64,000 nt of DNA from CBDEGU01 sp965238045 (GTDB lineage: Bacteria > Acidobacteriota > Terriglobia > Bryobacterales > UBA6623). Shown in pieces: positions 1-9,457 of this stretch (the first letter of the stretch is position 1; every line of letters begins with the position of its first letter). Both the position numbers and the translations under genes were made by a program. The stretch lies in assembly GCA_965238045.1 (NCBI GenBank), contig CBDEGU010000007.1, forward strand, positions 496,001 to 560,000, given 5' to 3'. The notes under the pieces were generated by a model. The model had not been told where the DNA came from. It did no database searches and saw nothing but the letters and a program-made list of their open reading frames with translations.

Positions 1-436
1 GTAGTCCCTCGCCGGTGACACCCTCAAGCACCGGCCAGCGGACCTGGAAGACGCGGAACGTCGGAGTCTCGGCAACGAGAGCCGGGTTATCGTCGTCGCC
101 ATAGCGCTCCATAGAGGGTGAGGCTCGTTCATCGATGAGGCCAATGATTGTGCGAAACCGCTGACGGTTGGCTGCGACGGACTTTTCGTAGTTCACCGTT
201 GAGGAGAGATCGCGCGACCAAAATCGGGAGCGAGCCTCGACGGAGCTCTGAATCTTCCGGTCGATGAAAACGTGGAGGCCGTCCAGCATCTTTTCATCGA
301 GCGGCCCTTGCCAATCGAGCGGCCCGGCGCCATGGAGTTCAGCACCATGGAGTGTGGCAACTTGGCTCAAACCTACGGTCGCGGCCGGAAGAGCGATGAT
401 CGCTGATATTGCTAATACTCGATAAATGAGGGGCAT
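1..436 (-). CDS. Secreted alpha/beta-hydrolase-like protein, N-terminal part (runs off left edge)
   Basis: Reading leftward from an ATG at 436 gives an open frame of about 145 codons to the window edge. It begins with a short hydrophobic signal-like segment (MPLIYRVLAISAIIALPAA). A GGAG Shine-Dalgarno lies six bases before the ATG, and the gene starts 10 bases after the stop of the deacetylase gene, so it is the downstream member of the same operon. The stretch 'ALVAETPTFRVFQVRWPVL' resembles N-terminal parts of exported acetylxylan-esterase-like hydrolases as I remember them. The catalytic domain lies outside the window, so the enzyme class is an inference; export and operon membership are direct. 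Confidence 0.55.
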   Translation of the reverse strand, partial: MPLIYRVLAISAIIALPAATVGLSQVATLHGAELHGAGPLDWQGPLDEKMLDGLHVFIDRKIQSSVEARSRFWSRDLSSTVNYEKSVAANRQRFRTIIGLIDERASPSMERYGDDDNPALVAETPTFRVFQVRWPVLEGVTGEGL

Positions 437-446
437 TCGTACTCCC

Positions 447-1484
447 TTAAGCGAGTTGCGCCCTCGCGCGCCGGGCGACCGCATTGAGGTCGACCAAGGC
501 GGCACGATCTCCAGCCTTCCGAACGAGATCACAGATGAGGTCTATCGTGCGGAACTCGGGGTCAGTCACATAGAGACAGGAGGGGTGGCCGAGGAAATCA
601 AAGACGCCGCGGTTCTCGATCGCCCACGTCACCGCACGCCCGACGGCTTCGAGAAACCAGTCGAGTTTCCAGCGTCCGTTACGGAAAGCGCTGATGTCGC
701 TCGGGGGGCTCATGGGAATTTCGACGAGCCCGGTTGGGTAAACGAACGGTTGCGCATCCGATTGGGCCGCCGTGATGGCGTCATAGACGGATTGGCTGGG
801 TTCTTGGCCCGGTTCTCCGATCGGATGCCGAGGGTATTTGCTGCTTGCCCATCTGAAACCGAGGTCGAGCAGTAAGTGTTGCAGATCGGGCCGCGCGGTG
901 AGTCCGTCAGCGAACCCACCGGGTGTACGGAACCCTTGTGGAAAGATGCCGAGCCGGCTTTGCATGGCAAGCGTACAGGCCACGATGTTATCCCGAAGCA
1001 CCTCTTCGATGGAACGGCCTTCAATCAGCCAAGGTGCACGCCGAAATCGGAATTGGATGTCGTCACGTTGCCGCGCCGTCACGTTCACGTGGTCGTAGGT
1101 GTGGTTTCCGACGGCGTGGCCCGCGGCGACAATTTCTTTGAGCCAGTCCACGGTTTCATGTTCGAAAACCTGTCCCACGACGAAGCTGTGAAGGACGCCA
1201 CCACACGCTTTGATGCGCCGTGCGGCTTCGACGGCGTAACGTTTGGATTCTTCGTTGAGGTTGCCTTTTTCGTAGTCCCAGTGTGTCGTCTCGCGGGTCG
1301 GAAAGTTGCGGCTCATCTCGAGATCCAGAGTGATAGCGATGAGCGCCTTGCCGCGCAGTTCGCGATCCTCTTGGCCCGCCCGAAGGGAGAAGGCGCTCGT
1401 CAGACCGGCGGCAAGAAGTTCGCGCCGCGTGATGCTGTGAACCGGTTTGGTGGGCAGGGCTTTCATGCTTCTGTCCGCGTTCAC
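447..1484 (-). CDS. Polysaccharide deacetylase family protein, exported
   Basis: A 345-residue protein of the NodB-type carbohydrate esterase 4 family, which removes N- or O-acetyl groups from cell-wall or other polysaccharides. The N terminus holds a twin-arginine-like segment (SITRRELLAAGL). Metal and catalytic motifs are visible: 'ALIAITLDLEMSRNF' carries the catalytic and metal aspartates, 'GNHTYDHVN' the two zinc-binding histidines, and 'GFRTPGGF' a conserved substrate-loop motif. The frame opens with GTG at 1484, overlapping the TGA of the upstream cytochrome gene by four bases, with a CAGGA Shine-Dalgarno. An in-frame ATG at 1466 is the alternative. The overlap implies translational coupling in one minus-strand operon. 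Confidence 0.85.
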   Translation of the reverse strand: MNADRSMKALPTKPVHSITRRELLAAGLTSAFSLRAGQEDRELRGKALIAITLDLEMSRNFPTRETTHWDYEKGNLNEESKRYAVEAARRIKACGGVLHSFVVGQVFEHETVDWLKEIVAAGHAVGNHTYDHVNVTARQRDDIQFRFRRAPWLIEGRSIEEVLRDNIVACTLAMQSRLGIFPQGFRTPGGFADGLTARPDLQHLLLDLGFRWASSKYPRHPIGEPGQEPSQSVYDAITAAQSDAQPFVYPTGLVEIPMSPPSDISAFRNGRWKLDWFLEAVGRAVTWAIENRGVFDFLGHPSCLYVTDPEFRTIDLICDLVRKAGDRAALVDLNAVARRARAQLA

Positions 1485-4400
1485 GGTGATTCCTGCTGCA
1501 AATAGCGAAACAGGTCGCGCAGTTCTTGCGGATTGAGCGCGTTGAGGAGATCTTCCGGCATGAGCGACTCGGGCGCAACCTCCATTGACCGGATGTCGCT
1601 ACGCGCGATTCGGGTCTTTTGGAACGAGCTGTCAACGATAGTAACCGCCCCCGTGTCTTCCTGTTCCATGATACCGCGAACCGTACGGCCGCCGGGGGTG
1701 CGAATCACGTAGGTCAGGTACTCCCTACGAACGGCGGCACTCGGGTCGACTAGGGCCGCGAGCAACGCGGCTTGATCCCTGCGATTGGCGTCCGTCAGAT
1801 CCGTTCCCAGGGTCCCACCTTCGCCGAATAGCTTGTGGCAACTTGCGCAGTGTTGGATGAAGAGGCGGTGTCCGTTACCGGAGTCGCCATCTCCGGCGTT
1901 GAGGTCATTGCGATAGCGCCGCATGATGGCGAGTTTTTCTTCCGTGCTTCCCGCCTTGATGTTGCCCCAATGCTTTCGGACCAGCCCGTTGATCGTTTCG
2001 TCATCGTAAAGATGCAGTTGGCGTAGTTCGGCGACAACGAAGTCCTGAGCGGAAAGTCGGCCCTGATCAACGCTCCGGAGTAAGGTGAGCGCGGTGGGGC
2101 GCCGGCTGAGAAGAATCGTACGAACTCTTCGCTGCTCGGTCGACGAAACCCGCGGGTAGGAATCAAGCAGCCGCTGCGCGATGCCGTTCGTCTCGAAGCG
2201 CGCCAGAACATCGAGGGCCCGGAGCCGAACATCCACGGAATACTTCAGGTCATAGTGATCGAAGACGACGGCTGCGCAATCGGGACGGCCGAGGTCCACA
2301 AGCAGATTCAGCAGATCGACTCGTCGTTCGTCGGGCGATTCCGAAGCGCGAAGATTTTCTAATACGGATTGATACGCCTCCTCAACGCCTGAACGGATGG
2401 CGAGCCGGGTTCGAGCGAGGTTCCGCGGCACCGCCTTCCAGGTTCCATGGACCCAGTCCTGGAGCGAAGCCGTGATCGGCGCGTATTCCTGTGGCGGTGT
2501 CGGCGCGTCGTCCGGCCGGATCTCGGCGACCTCTTCGAACAGACCGCCCTGCCCGAGCCCGGACAGTGTGGCTCCCCGTTCGGAAAGACCTTGATCCAAC
2601 GCGTTCACGGCGGGCTCCACATGCTCTGAAGGCGTGGCCTCCGCGAGCCTGAGAGCCGCGTCGTATCCTTCGGCCGTTCCCTCGGCGGCATAGCGGCGAA
2701 TCAGCCGCTGAGCGTTTGCCTGCCACATGGAGCTACCCCAGGCTTGATCCTGCGCGAACAGCTTCACGACTTTGTCCGCCTCGGACACGGCTTTGCTTTC
2801 GAGCGCCCACCAGATGAGTAACGGTATGTGGGCGTCCCGCGAGTCGAGGTCGCGGTCAAGCAGGTTGGCAAGTACGGGCAACGCTACGTTGCCGGGAAAC
2901 CGTTTCGCGCTCGCCGCTAGTTGACTCCTGACCACTACGCTGGGATCGTTTATCGCAAGCGACGCCAGCTGCTCCGCCTGTTGCGGGGACGCGTCGCGGC
3001 GATCGCCAAGGAGTCGCACAGTCCACGCACGTACGTATTCCGCCGGATGGTTCAAAAGGACGAGGGCGAGATTGTCATCCAAACCGCCACTGACGTGCAG
3101 CGCCCACACGGCTTGCAGTGTCAGATCCTCATTGGTTGACTTGGAAATGACCTCCCGGAGTCGCGCATGGATGCTTGCGTCACGGCGGTGAGCAAGGATG
3201 CGGCGCGCTTGCGCCACGTGCCAGCCGTTCGAATGACCGAGTAGGCCGACCAGTTCAGCACTCGACAGCAACTCGAGATCGAGGCCGGGCTCCGCGGCAG
3301 CATCCTCAGCCTCAATTTTGTAGATCCTGCCATTCGAGCGATCCCACTCGGCGTCGGGGTCGGGATGCGCGGTCCGTTTGTCGTGAAAGTCGCTGACATA
3401 CATCGAGCCGTCGGGCCCCAGCGCCAGGTCCGTGGGCGAGAACCAGGTATCGTGAGCATCAAAGAGAGTGCCGACTTGTGCTGCCTCAAAAGTCGAGCCT
3501 CGCGGCGTTACCCGCCACCACGACGCTGAGTGCCCGAGAAAGTTCGCACCGATAAAGCTCTGGTGAAATGTCTCCGGGAAGGCGTCAGCATCATAGATCG
3601 TTCCGCCTAGAACGATGTGCCCGCCCGTCATTCCGGTATGTTTGACGTGAGGGAAGTAGCCATAGGCATACAGATTGTGAAGGGGGCCGTGTTTACCAAA
3701 GCTCTTGCGGTAATAGCCGCCCTGAACCGCGTGCCAAAAAAGCGCTCCTCCGTTCGAGCTGTAGAACAGGTTTCCTTTGCGGTCGAAAGCTAGGCCGTAA
3801 ATATTTCCACCGCCCTCGGCAAAGAGCTCGAACTCCTTGGTCAACGGATGATAACGCCAGACACCTTGTTGAAACTCGATTCCCCGGATCTTGCAGGTGC
3901 TCGTGCTGCCGTTCAGACCATAAAGCCAGCCGTCGGGGCCCCATGTCAGGTGATTCGCAACGGACTGGGCGTCCTCCATTCCGAACCCCGTCAGCAATAC
4001 CTCTGGATCGGAGTCGGGCACGTCATCCCGATCACGATCCGGATAGAACAACAGGTAGGGCAACTGCAGTACATAAACACCTCCGTGACCGAACGCGAGA
4101 CCCGTCGCAAGATTCAGACCGCGGATGAAATCCTTGTATTGATCCGCCCGGCCGTCCCCATCCGAGTCCTCCAGAATTGTGATTCGGTCGGCTCCTTTGG
4201 GGCCCCGCGGCGGGGGTGCCGGGACCCGGTCGTAGACGGTCCGCGACCAGCGATCCATCTTGACCCTTTTGAGACCCGCCGGGTTTGGGTACTGCAGATA
4301 CTGAATCGTCCAGAGGCGTCCCCGTTCGTCGACCTTGACCAGGCTTGGCTGACGTACCTCGGGCTCCGCGGCGAAAAGTTTTACTTGGAGGCCATCAGCC

Positions 4401-4510
4401 ACCTCCATCTTCCGGACCGCCATCTCCGGCGAGTAACCCTGGGAGAACAGCAGCACGGTGGACGAGAAGAAAATGGCGAATCTTGAAATCAATGGAGGTT
4501 CCAATGCCAA
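1481..4510 (-). CDS. PVC-type haem-binding dehydrogenase with HEAT repeats and C-terminal cytochrome c domain
   Basis: A 1009-residue exported protein. After a signal peptide (about residues 8-24) comes a beta-propeller dehydrogenase-like domain with NHL/sorbosone-dehydrogenase character ('WTIQYLQYPNPAGLKRVK', 'DGDGRADQYKDF'), then an alpha-helical HEAT-like region (about 410-830), then a C-terminal domain with one CxxCH haem site ('FIQHCASCHKLFGEGG') and the trailing motif 'RTPGGRTVRGIMEQED'. This matches the large planctomycete and acidobacterial haem-binding proteins of unknown substrate, thought to oxidise sugars or alcohols. The start is uncertain: TTG at 4510 has no clear ribosome-binding site, and another TTG lies at 4492. 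It is translationally coupled to the deacetylase downstream. Confidence 0.85.
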   Translation of the reverse strand: MALEPPLISRFAIFFSSTVLLFSQGYSPEMAVRKMEVADGLQVKLFAAEPEVRQPSLVKVDERGRLWTIQYLQYPNPAGLKRVKMDRWSRTVYDRVPAPPPRGPKGADRITILEDSDGDGRADQYKDFIRGLNLATGLAFGHGGVYVLQLPYLLFYPDRDRDDVPDSDPEVLLTGFGMEDAQSVANHLTWGPDGWLYGLNGSTSTCKIRGIEFQQGVWRYHPLTKEFELFAEGGGNIYGLAFDRKGNLFYSSNGGALFWHAVQGGYYRKSFGKHGPLHNLYAYGYFPHVKHTGMTGGHIVLGGTIYDADAFPETFHQSFIGANFLGHSASWWRVTPRGSTFEAAQVGTLFDAHDTWFSPTDLALGPDGSMYVSDFHDKRTAHPDPDAEWDRSNGRIYKIEAEDAAAEPGLDLELLSSAELVGLLGHSNGWHVAQARRILAHRRDASIHARLREVISKSTNEDLTLQAVWALHVSGGLDDNLALVLLNHPAEYVRAWTVRLLGDRRDASPQQAEQLASLAINDPSVVVRSQLAASAKRFPGNVALPVLANLLDRDLDSRDAHIPLLIWWALESKAVSEADKVVKLFAQDQAWGSSMWQANAQRLIRRYAAEGTAEGYDAALRLAEATPSEHVEPAVNALDQGLSERGATLSGLGQGGLFEEVAEIRPDDAPTPPQEYAPITASLQDWVHGTWKAVPRNLARTRLAIRSGVEEAYQSVLENLRASESPDERRVDLLNLLVDLGRPDCAAVVFDHYDLKYSVDVRLRALDVLARFETNGIAQRLLDSYPRVSSTEQRRVRTILLSRRPTALTLLRSVDQGRLSAQDFVVAELRQLHLYDDETINGLVRKHWGNIKAGSTEEKLAIMRRYRNDLNAGDGDSGNGHRLFIQHCASCHKLFGEGGTLGTDLTDANRRDQAALLAALVDPSAAVRREYLTYVIRTPGGRTVRGIMEQEDTGAVTIVDSSFQKTRIARSDIRSMEVAPESLMPEDLLNALNPQELRDLFRYLQQESP

Positions 4511-4616
4511 GCGACGATTGGCCCGATTTGAATTCCCGGAGTTCGGCTCCGGGTGAACTCCCCTATCGAATCAACATGCCCCTTTATTGTCAAGCTGCGG
4601 GCGCACCGAAGGTATG

Positions 4617-4768
4617 TTAAGCGGCCGGCTTCTGGAAGGTCTCCGTCGGGACCAGGCAGCCCAACACAAGGCCAGAGATCGCGGCAAGAGGGCTCACCGG
4701 AACGTTCGGCAGGGCGTCGAGATCCACGTCGATGCCAAGGCCGAGGCGATCGGAGAAGCGGCAGCACT
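4617..4768 (-). pseudogene. C-terminal remnant of an enolase-superfamily (mandelate racemase/muconate lactonizing) enzyme
   Basis: The open frame leaving the left end of the insertion sequence reads 'RFSDRLGLGIDVDLDALPN' and stops at 4617. 'GLGIDVDLDAL' matches the conserved C-terminal 'PGLGVEvDe-aL' signature of mandelate racemase/muconate lactonizing enzymes. The N-terminal domain of the same family lies at 6090-6476 on the other side of the element, same strand and order. Together they account for about 180 residues of a usual 370-400, so roughly 0.6-0.7 kb of the middle is gone. The family assignment of this short piece rests mainly on its position and that motif. Confidence 0.5.
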
Positions 4769-6089
4769 TGTGGATACCGTTTATTTCATCGGGACGAGAA
4801 AGGCCGAATTCCGGCAGGGGAGGAGGGTGATTGAGCGAGGACCGAACGCCCCGAACCGCGAGGACGTGCGGTGCTGAGGTCTGGATTCGGCTCCGCCACG
4901 CCGAAGTTTGGCGCGTAGCCGTACGGTGAGCGAATCTCTTCTTCGGCTGCCAGCGGCTCCCGGATGACGGCGTGTCGCGGTTTCTCAGGCCGCCTTCCGC
5001 AGGTAGCGATGATGCAGCCCGCCGACAACCGGCATCTCGATCACGCGGCCAATCTCCGGCGGTTGGACTTGTCTCGTCGTCGGCGCATCCTTGCCGAGCG
5101 AGAGATGCGTTCGAGAATGGTGATAGTAGTCGACGTACGATCGTAGGAGACGCTTCAGCGATCGCTCGTTGAAGACGATCACATGGTCCAAGCACTCTCG
5201 GCGGATGGAACCGATCAGGCGCTCCGCGAAAGGATTCTGCCACGGGCTCTGCGGCGCGGTCTTGACCTCTTCGACGCCCATCGCTTTCACACAGTCCCGG
5301 AAGGCCTTGCCATAGATTCCGTCCCGATCGCGCAGCAGGAATCGAGGGGCCGTCTCCCACGGAAAGGCCTCCCGAATCTGCTGCGCGGTCCATTCCGCGG
5401 TGGGGTGAGACGTGACGTTGAAATGTAGAATCCGGCGTCGATCGTGAGCCAACACGACGAAGACGAACAGCACACGAAATGTCAGTGTCGGCACGACGAA
5501 AAAGTCCACGGCGACGAGTTGCCGAAGATGATTATCGAGGAACGTGCGCCACGTCTGCGACGGCGGCTTCCTGGGTCGGACCATATATTGTGCCACCGAC
5601 GTTTCGCCGATATCGATGCCCAACTTCAGCAACTCCCCATGGATGCGCGGAGCGCCCCAGCGTGGATTGGAGAGGCTCATCTTGCGGATCAGCGCCCTCA
5701 CGTCACGCGAGAGCTTTGGCCTCCCCGGCCCGCGTTTTCGGCTTTTCCATCGCCAGTAGAGCTGGAAGCCGCGGCGATGCCAGGCTAGAACAGTCTCCGG
5801 TTTGACGATCACCAAGGCGCGTCGCCAGCCCGACCACAGCCGCGAGAGCCACGTCCATAAGATTCGATCGATCGAGCGCAGTCGGGGCCGTGCTCCGGTA
5901 CGCCGCTGCAGTATCCACAACTGATGGTGCAGTGCGGCGATCTCGGCTTGCATCTCAACGCGGCTCCGAAAGCTCGCTGAGAGTCCGATCAGCAAGGGAA
6001 TCACAACGCTACGCATGGACCTTCGAGGCTATCAGCTCAGATCCATAACCTCAATGTTTTCAATGCGGACGAAATATTCGGTAGGGACA
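4769..6089 (-). mobile_element. IS481/IS3-like insertion sequence (1321 bp)
   Basis: The ends are imperfect inverted repeats starting TGT and finishing ACA: inward from 4769 'TGTGGATACCGTTTATTTC' and inward from 6089 on the opposite strand 'TGTCCCTACCGAATATTTC'. They share TGT, TACCG and TATTTC. A single integrase-core transposase gene lies between. The flanks show no target duplication. Both flanks belong to one enolase-superfamily gene with its middle missing, which suggests that an adjacent deletion followed insertion or that two copies recombined. Confidence 0.75.
4985..6016 (-). CDS. Integrase-core (DDE) transposase, IS481/IS3-like
   Basis: A 343-residue single-frame transposase. The N-terminal third is basic with a helix-turn-helix-like segment ('NPRWGAPRIHGELLKLGID'). 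The rve catalytic core follows, with the three acidic residues visible in 'LVAVDFFVVPTL' (D), 'LLRDRDGIYGKAF' (D) and 'NPFAERLIGSIRRECLDH' (E). The frame is intact, so the element may be active. It lies within the inverted repeats at 4769 and 6089, with its start about 70 bases inside the right end. Confidence 0.9.
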   Translation of the reverse strand: MRSVVIPLLIGLSASFRSRVEMQAEIAALHHQLWILQRRTGARPRLRSIDRILWTWLSRLWSGWRRALVIVKPETVLAWHRRGFQLYWRWKSRKRGPGRPKLSRDVRALIRKMSLSNPRWGAPRIHGELLKLGIDIGETSVAQYMVRPRKPPSQTWRTFLDNHLRQLVAVDFFVVPTLTFRVLFVFVVLAHDRRRILHFNVTSHPTAEWTAQQIREAFPWETAPRFLLRDRDGIYGKAFRDCVKAMGVEEVKTAPQSPWQNPFAERLIGSIRRECLDHVIVFNERSLKRLLRSYVDYYHHSRTHLSLGKDAPTTRQVQPPEIGRVIEMPVVGGLHHRYLRKAA

Positions 6090-6476
6090 GCCGCCCAGCA
6101 GCCGGTAGAGCGGCCAACCCGCGGCTTTGCCACGGATGTCCCATAAGGCCATATCGATTCCGCTCATTCCAATGGCCGTGGCCGCCCCCATGCCGTGGCT
6201 GGCGAGCTGCATTTGGTAAATACGCGACCAGACGCCCACAACGTCACAGGCGTCCATCCCATTCACAAGCTGGCTCAGCGTGGTATTGACGTGGTGCGCC
6301 ACGGCGCCGGGGGAGCGGCCGTGATGAGATTCCCCATATCCGACCAGGCCGTCTTCGGTAGTGACCTTGACTACGACAGCGTCTCGTTTCACTGTCGTGC
6401 CGATGCCCAATCTCACTTGGGCCTCCGGCGCCACGCGGAAGGAACAGGGATACGCCTTTACGCCGACAATTTTCAT
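6090..6476 (-). pseudogene. Enolase-superfamily (mandelate racemase/muconate lactonizing) enzyme, N-terminal domain only
   Basis: From ATG at 6476 the frame encodes the capping domain of the family: 'MKIVGVKAYPCSFRV', 'VKVTTEDGLVGYGESHH', then 'GMSGIDMALWDIRGKAAG' and 'PLYRLLGG'. It breaks exactly at the right end of the insertion sequence (6089), where 13 element-encoded residues precede a stop. The (beta/alpha) barrel with its KxK and metal-binding acidic residues is missing. Gene order suggests it was the second gene of the CehA-cytochrome-deacetylase operon, starting 56 bases after the CehA-like gene. Substrate cannot be told from the cap alone; sugar-acid dehydration or racemisation is typical. 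Confidence 0.8.
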
Positions 6477-6532
6477 AGCGGCAAACGTCTTTCCGAGTAG
6501 CTACGGCCTCTACAGTCGAGTCTCACTGGATT

Positions 6533-7411
6533 TCACCGTTCCCCGGCTTCTTCCGCAAGTTGCCGATATACACGTTCGGCTTCATCGAGCTGGGAGAGAA
6601 CGTGAGTTTTTTCCGTGTCGGACCTCCAACCAAAATGGCTGCCGGCTCTCTTGCGAACCCTTTCAATCCATTGGATGAAGAACTCGGCTGACTCCCGGTT
6701 ACGGATCTTCCCGTCCCCCACATAGACACGAATGGCGTTCGTGGCGGCCTGAGCAAAAGTAGGATCCAAAGCAGGCGCCGCCGGATCTCCCTCCGCTGTC
6801 AAGGAATACCAGCCACTCTCGGCGAGCTTGATCTGTTCCTTGAAATGGGCGCTCTTGCGGTCTCCGCTCAGCGGGATCTCTCTCCAGATCTTACCATTGC
6901 GGTATATGACGAATCTGCTCAACGGGACGATCGACCAAAGGCTTGCCTCCATGGTCACGGTGTCCCCACTGGCCGGCAGCCGAAGGGTCTCGCCGGGAAC
7001 AAGGCCATTGACCTGGAATTCCAGAAGGGGCCCGTTGGTGAAGAAAGTTCGGCCCGCCTTGAGCGCATCGAGCCAGCTTTGTGCGGAAAACTTCTCTCCC
7101 ATATACGCGTAGGTTCGGCAACTCCCCAAAATAGTATGCCGGTGGAGACTTGTGTTGGCGTCCGTACCGCCGTAGGGGGTGACCCGAAAATCATTGTTTA
7201 GAGCGTGGTGCCATACTCGCAGGGCTCGCTTCGAGGCCCCGGTCCAATTGTTACCATCCACGGTTTCAAGCGCCATGTCGATCGGGAACCCACTGGAGCC
7301 GCCAAGGCTGTGAGCATATCCAACCACCGCGCCCTGCGCCCGGGCTTTGCGGGCCATATCGGTATTGCTCGGGTACAGGCTTTCGATCCCCGTTCCTTCA
7401 TATCCCGTAGT
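6533..7411 (-). pseudogene. CehA/McbA-like metallohydrolase, C-terminal part (split by IS1595)
   Basis: This is the C-terminal part of the PHP-fold protein whose earlier part lies at 8449-9457. Removing the IS1595 element and one copy of its 8-bp target duplication rejoins the frame as '...LISPFTTG-YEGTGIESLYPS...'. The fragment includes 'GAVVGYAHSLGGSSG', 'FRVTPYGGTDANTSLHRH' and 'LKAGRTFFTNGPLLEFQVNG', conserved in CehA/McbA-type proteins, and ends with a helical tail. The reconstructed protein (TolB-like propeller plus PHP domain) is probably exported and of unknown substrate. As it stands it is inactivated. A restart at the ATG at 7357 is possible but would lack the first metal ligands. 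Confidence 0.8.
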
Positions 7412-8448
7412 GATGGGTATTCACTTGACTCAGGTATTTTGAAATGGCCCCTACATGTTGTGGTTGTCCGTAGCGCGTGTTGCGGTGCCTCCGACCAGCG
7501 ACTTGTAGGGCGCCGGTTGGACGGCGACGGCCTGCTGAACCAGGCGGTAGAAGAGCTTGCCTCGGCTTCTGGACTTGCGGCGGTTGAAGCGGAAGGTGAA
7601 TTCGTCGAGGTAGTAGTCGAGATGCTCGTGGCTGACGGCTCCTTGATGCGTACCCAGTATCCAACGCTTCAGTAACGACACCACGCGATGCACGCGGGGG
7701 AGCAGTTGAGAGGCTCGTGCCGGTTGCCCGTCCAGGTAGCTCACCTCGTGGCGATAGCCGTCGCTTTCGAGTGGCTCGTATCCCAGCCAGCCGTCCGTGT
7801 GGACCACGCTGCCGGGTTCGACCGACTCGCCGACGAAGGCCATCAAGCTGTCCCCAGAGGCGTTCGGAATCGTGCGCATCCGAACTCGTCCGATGCCGGC
7901 GCCATCTTCCTCGGCCGCTACTACAATCAGCGCTTTCGCGTCGGTTTGGCGGCCCCGCACGCCCTCCTCCAGGGCTCCTAAGTAAGTCTCGTCAACCTCA
8001 ACGCGCCCGCTGAGGCGATCACGTCCGGGCCGCACCATAGCGCGCCGAAGCTTGTGCAACCAAGTCCAGGCCGTCTTGTAGCTGCCCAGGCCCAACACCC
8101 GCTGCAATCCCAATGCACTCGCCCCGTTCTTCTGGCTGGTGAGCCACCACATTGCTCGAAACCAACTCTGGAGCGGCTTGCGGGTGTCTTGAAAGATTGT
8201 GCCTGCTGTCGCCGAAGCTTGATGCCCGCAGCTTGCACACTGCAGCAGCACCGTGCGCACCGCCCAGGTTTTGTCATGCCCGCATCGCGGACAACGAAAA
8301 CCCTCCGGCCAGCGGAGTTGACACAGATACTCCCGACAGGCCTGCTCGCTAGCGAAACGCGCCTCGAACTCGGCCAAATTCCGGGGATAATCTTCCATCG
8401 CCCAAGATCCTACATCTTGGGGTCACCTGAGTCAAGTAAATACCCATC
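7412..8448 (-). mobile_element. IS1595-family insertion sequence (1037 bp) with 8-bp target duplication
   Basis: Both ends start GATGGGTATT(C/T)ACTTGAC and continue TCAGGT, giving a 24-bp inverted repeat with one mismatch. The element is flanked by the perfect direct repeat CCCGTAGT at 7404-7411 and 8449-8456. An 8-bp duplication is characteristic of IS1595. Precise ends, an intact transposase and an otherwise continuous host frame point to a recent insertion into the CehA-like gene. Confidence 0.93.
7451..8398 (-). CDS. IS1595-family transposase
   Basis: A 315-residue transposase. The N terminus has a zinc-ribbon ('CPRCGHDKTW', then 'CASCGHQASATAG') followed by the ISXO2-type DDE domain: 'GRVEVDETYLGALEEG' gives the first Asp, 'VHTDGWLGYEPL' the second, and the third acidic or Asn position falls around 'HLDYYLDEFTFRFNRRKSR', which is typical of the family. 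The frame is complete and sits within the 24-bp inverted repeats, so it is probably functional. Confidence 0.93.
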   Translation of the reverse strand: MEDYPRNLAEFEARFASEQACREYLCQLRWPEGFRCPRCGHDKTWAVRTVLLQCASCGHQASATAGTIFQDTRKPLQSWFRAMWWLTSQKNGASALGLQRVLGLGSYKTAWTWLHKLRRAMVRPGRDRLSGRVEVDETYLGALEEGVRGRQTDAKALIVVAAEEDGAGIGRVRMRTIPNASGDSLMAFVGESVEPGSVVHTDGWLGYEPLESDGYRHEVSYLDGQPARASQLLPRVHRVVSLLKRWILGTHQGAVSHEHLDYYLDEFTFRFNRRKSRSRGKLFYRLVQQAVAVQPAPYKSLVGGTATRATDNHNM

Positions 8449-9457
8449 CCCGTAGTAAACGGCGAGATCAAATGATCCTTCAAACCCATGTAGTTGACGT
8501 GGCCCCAAAACGGCGGCCGATATTCTTCGCCAATGATGACGATCATGTTGGGATCGTCTCTCGAAACCGGATGCTCTCCGCCCCCTTTGACAAAGTGTTG
8601 CCAGTCGAGGATCCTGTTGTCCTTGTTGGCGATTTGGATATTGAGCAGATCCATGTCCTCCGCCCGGCCCATCATCATCATGTTTTCCAGAGTGTTGCGT
8701 AAGTTTCCGCCGTAGTTCATATGAGAATGAAAAGAGCTATTGAACCAGCCTTTGCCGGCCATGTCCACCATCGACCGAACCGTGAGGACAACGTCTGTCG
8801 TCTCACCCGCTTTCACTTCGAATTGCTTTTCGTCCGGCCAGTATTCCATCCCCTTGACGGCTTCGATGGCCATGTTGCCCGCGGGAACTTCCAGAGTGAA
8901 CTCTCCCTCGGTGTGGAAGGCATGCTGAGCGGTGCGCCGAACCATCCGGGGGTAGCTGAATCGAGAATAAGAGCCCGCCGGAGCATAAAACTTGCCGTCC
9001 GAGGCTAGGCCGTAAATGCGAGCGGCCGTAAGTTTGCCCGACTGTACGTCCCGAACACGAACATTGACCTTCCCCATGGGACGTTTCCAGCGGAGTGGCG
9101 ACATGGCCATCTTCTTCTGAGCACCCCCGTAGGTTTCTAGCAGCCATAGTTGCGGCAAACCGCCCCGATTAGAGATAAATGCGATCCACTCGCCGTCGGG
9201 AGAAAAGCGTGGATGAAAGTTGTCATGATCCCCAAAAGTGAGCTTATAGGGCTGACCACCAGTCGTGGGAAGAACGTAGAGATGACTGTATTGGTCCGTC
9301 GTGCCTCGCATCGAAGAGTAAATCAGACGCTTGCCGTCGTGCGCAACATCAGGACGCGTGCGATAGAGCGTCTGCTCCCTGAGAAGGTCGAGTGAGTCCA
9401 ACATGCCGTTGGGCTTGACCGGTACACGCCACAGGTGTCCGGAACCCAGGGGGACAT
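8449..9457 (-). pseudogene. CehA/McbA-like metallohydrolase, propeller end and PHP domain (truncated by IS256 copy, split by IS1595)
   Basis: An open frame from the IS256-family end (9457) to the IS1595 end encodes TolB/WD40-like propeller blades ('GHLWRVPVKPNGMLDSLD', 'HDNFHPRFSPDGEWIAFIS') and then the first part of the PHP-type domain ('FNSSFHSHMNYGG', the H-x-H metal motif; 'MVIIGEEYRPPFWGHVN'). Coding sense continues upstream of the first Met at 9404 right to the element boundary, so the true N terminus (signal peptide and earlier blades) was lost. It cannot be found on the far side of the IS256 copy, implying a deletion. The gene is therefore broken twice. Confidence 0.8.

Noticed and set aside
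4617..5393. 258-residue minus-strand reading frame across the left end of the insertion sequence
   Set aside because: It runs antisense-shifted through the transposase gene; only its last 50 codons, beyond the element, have coding character.
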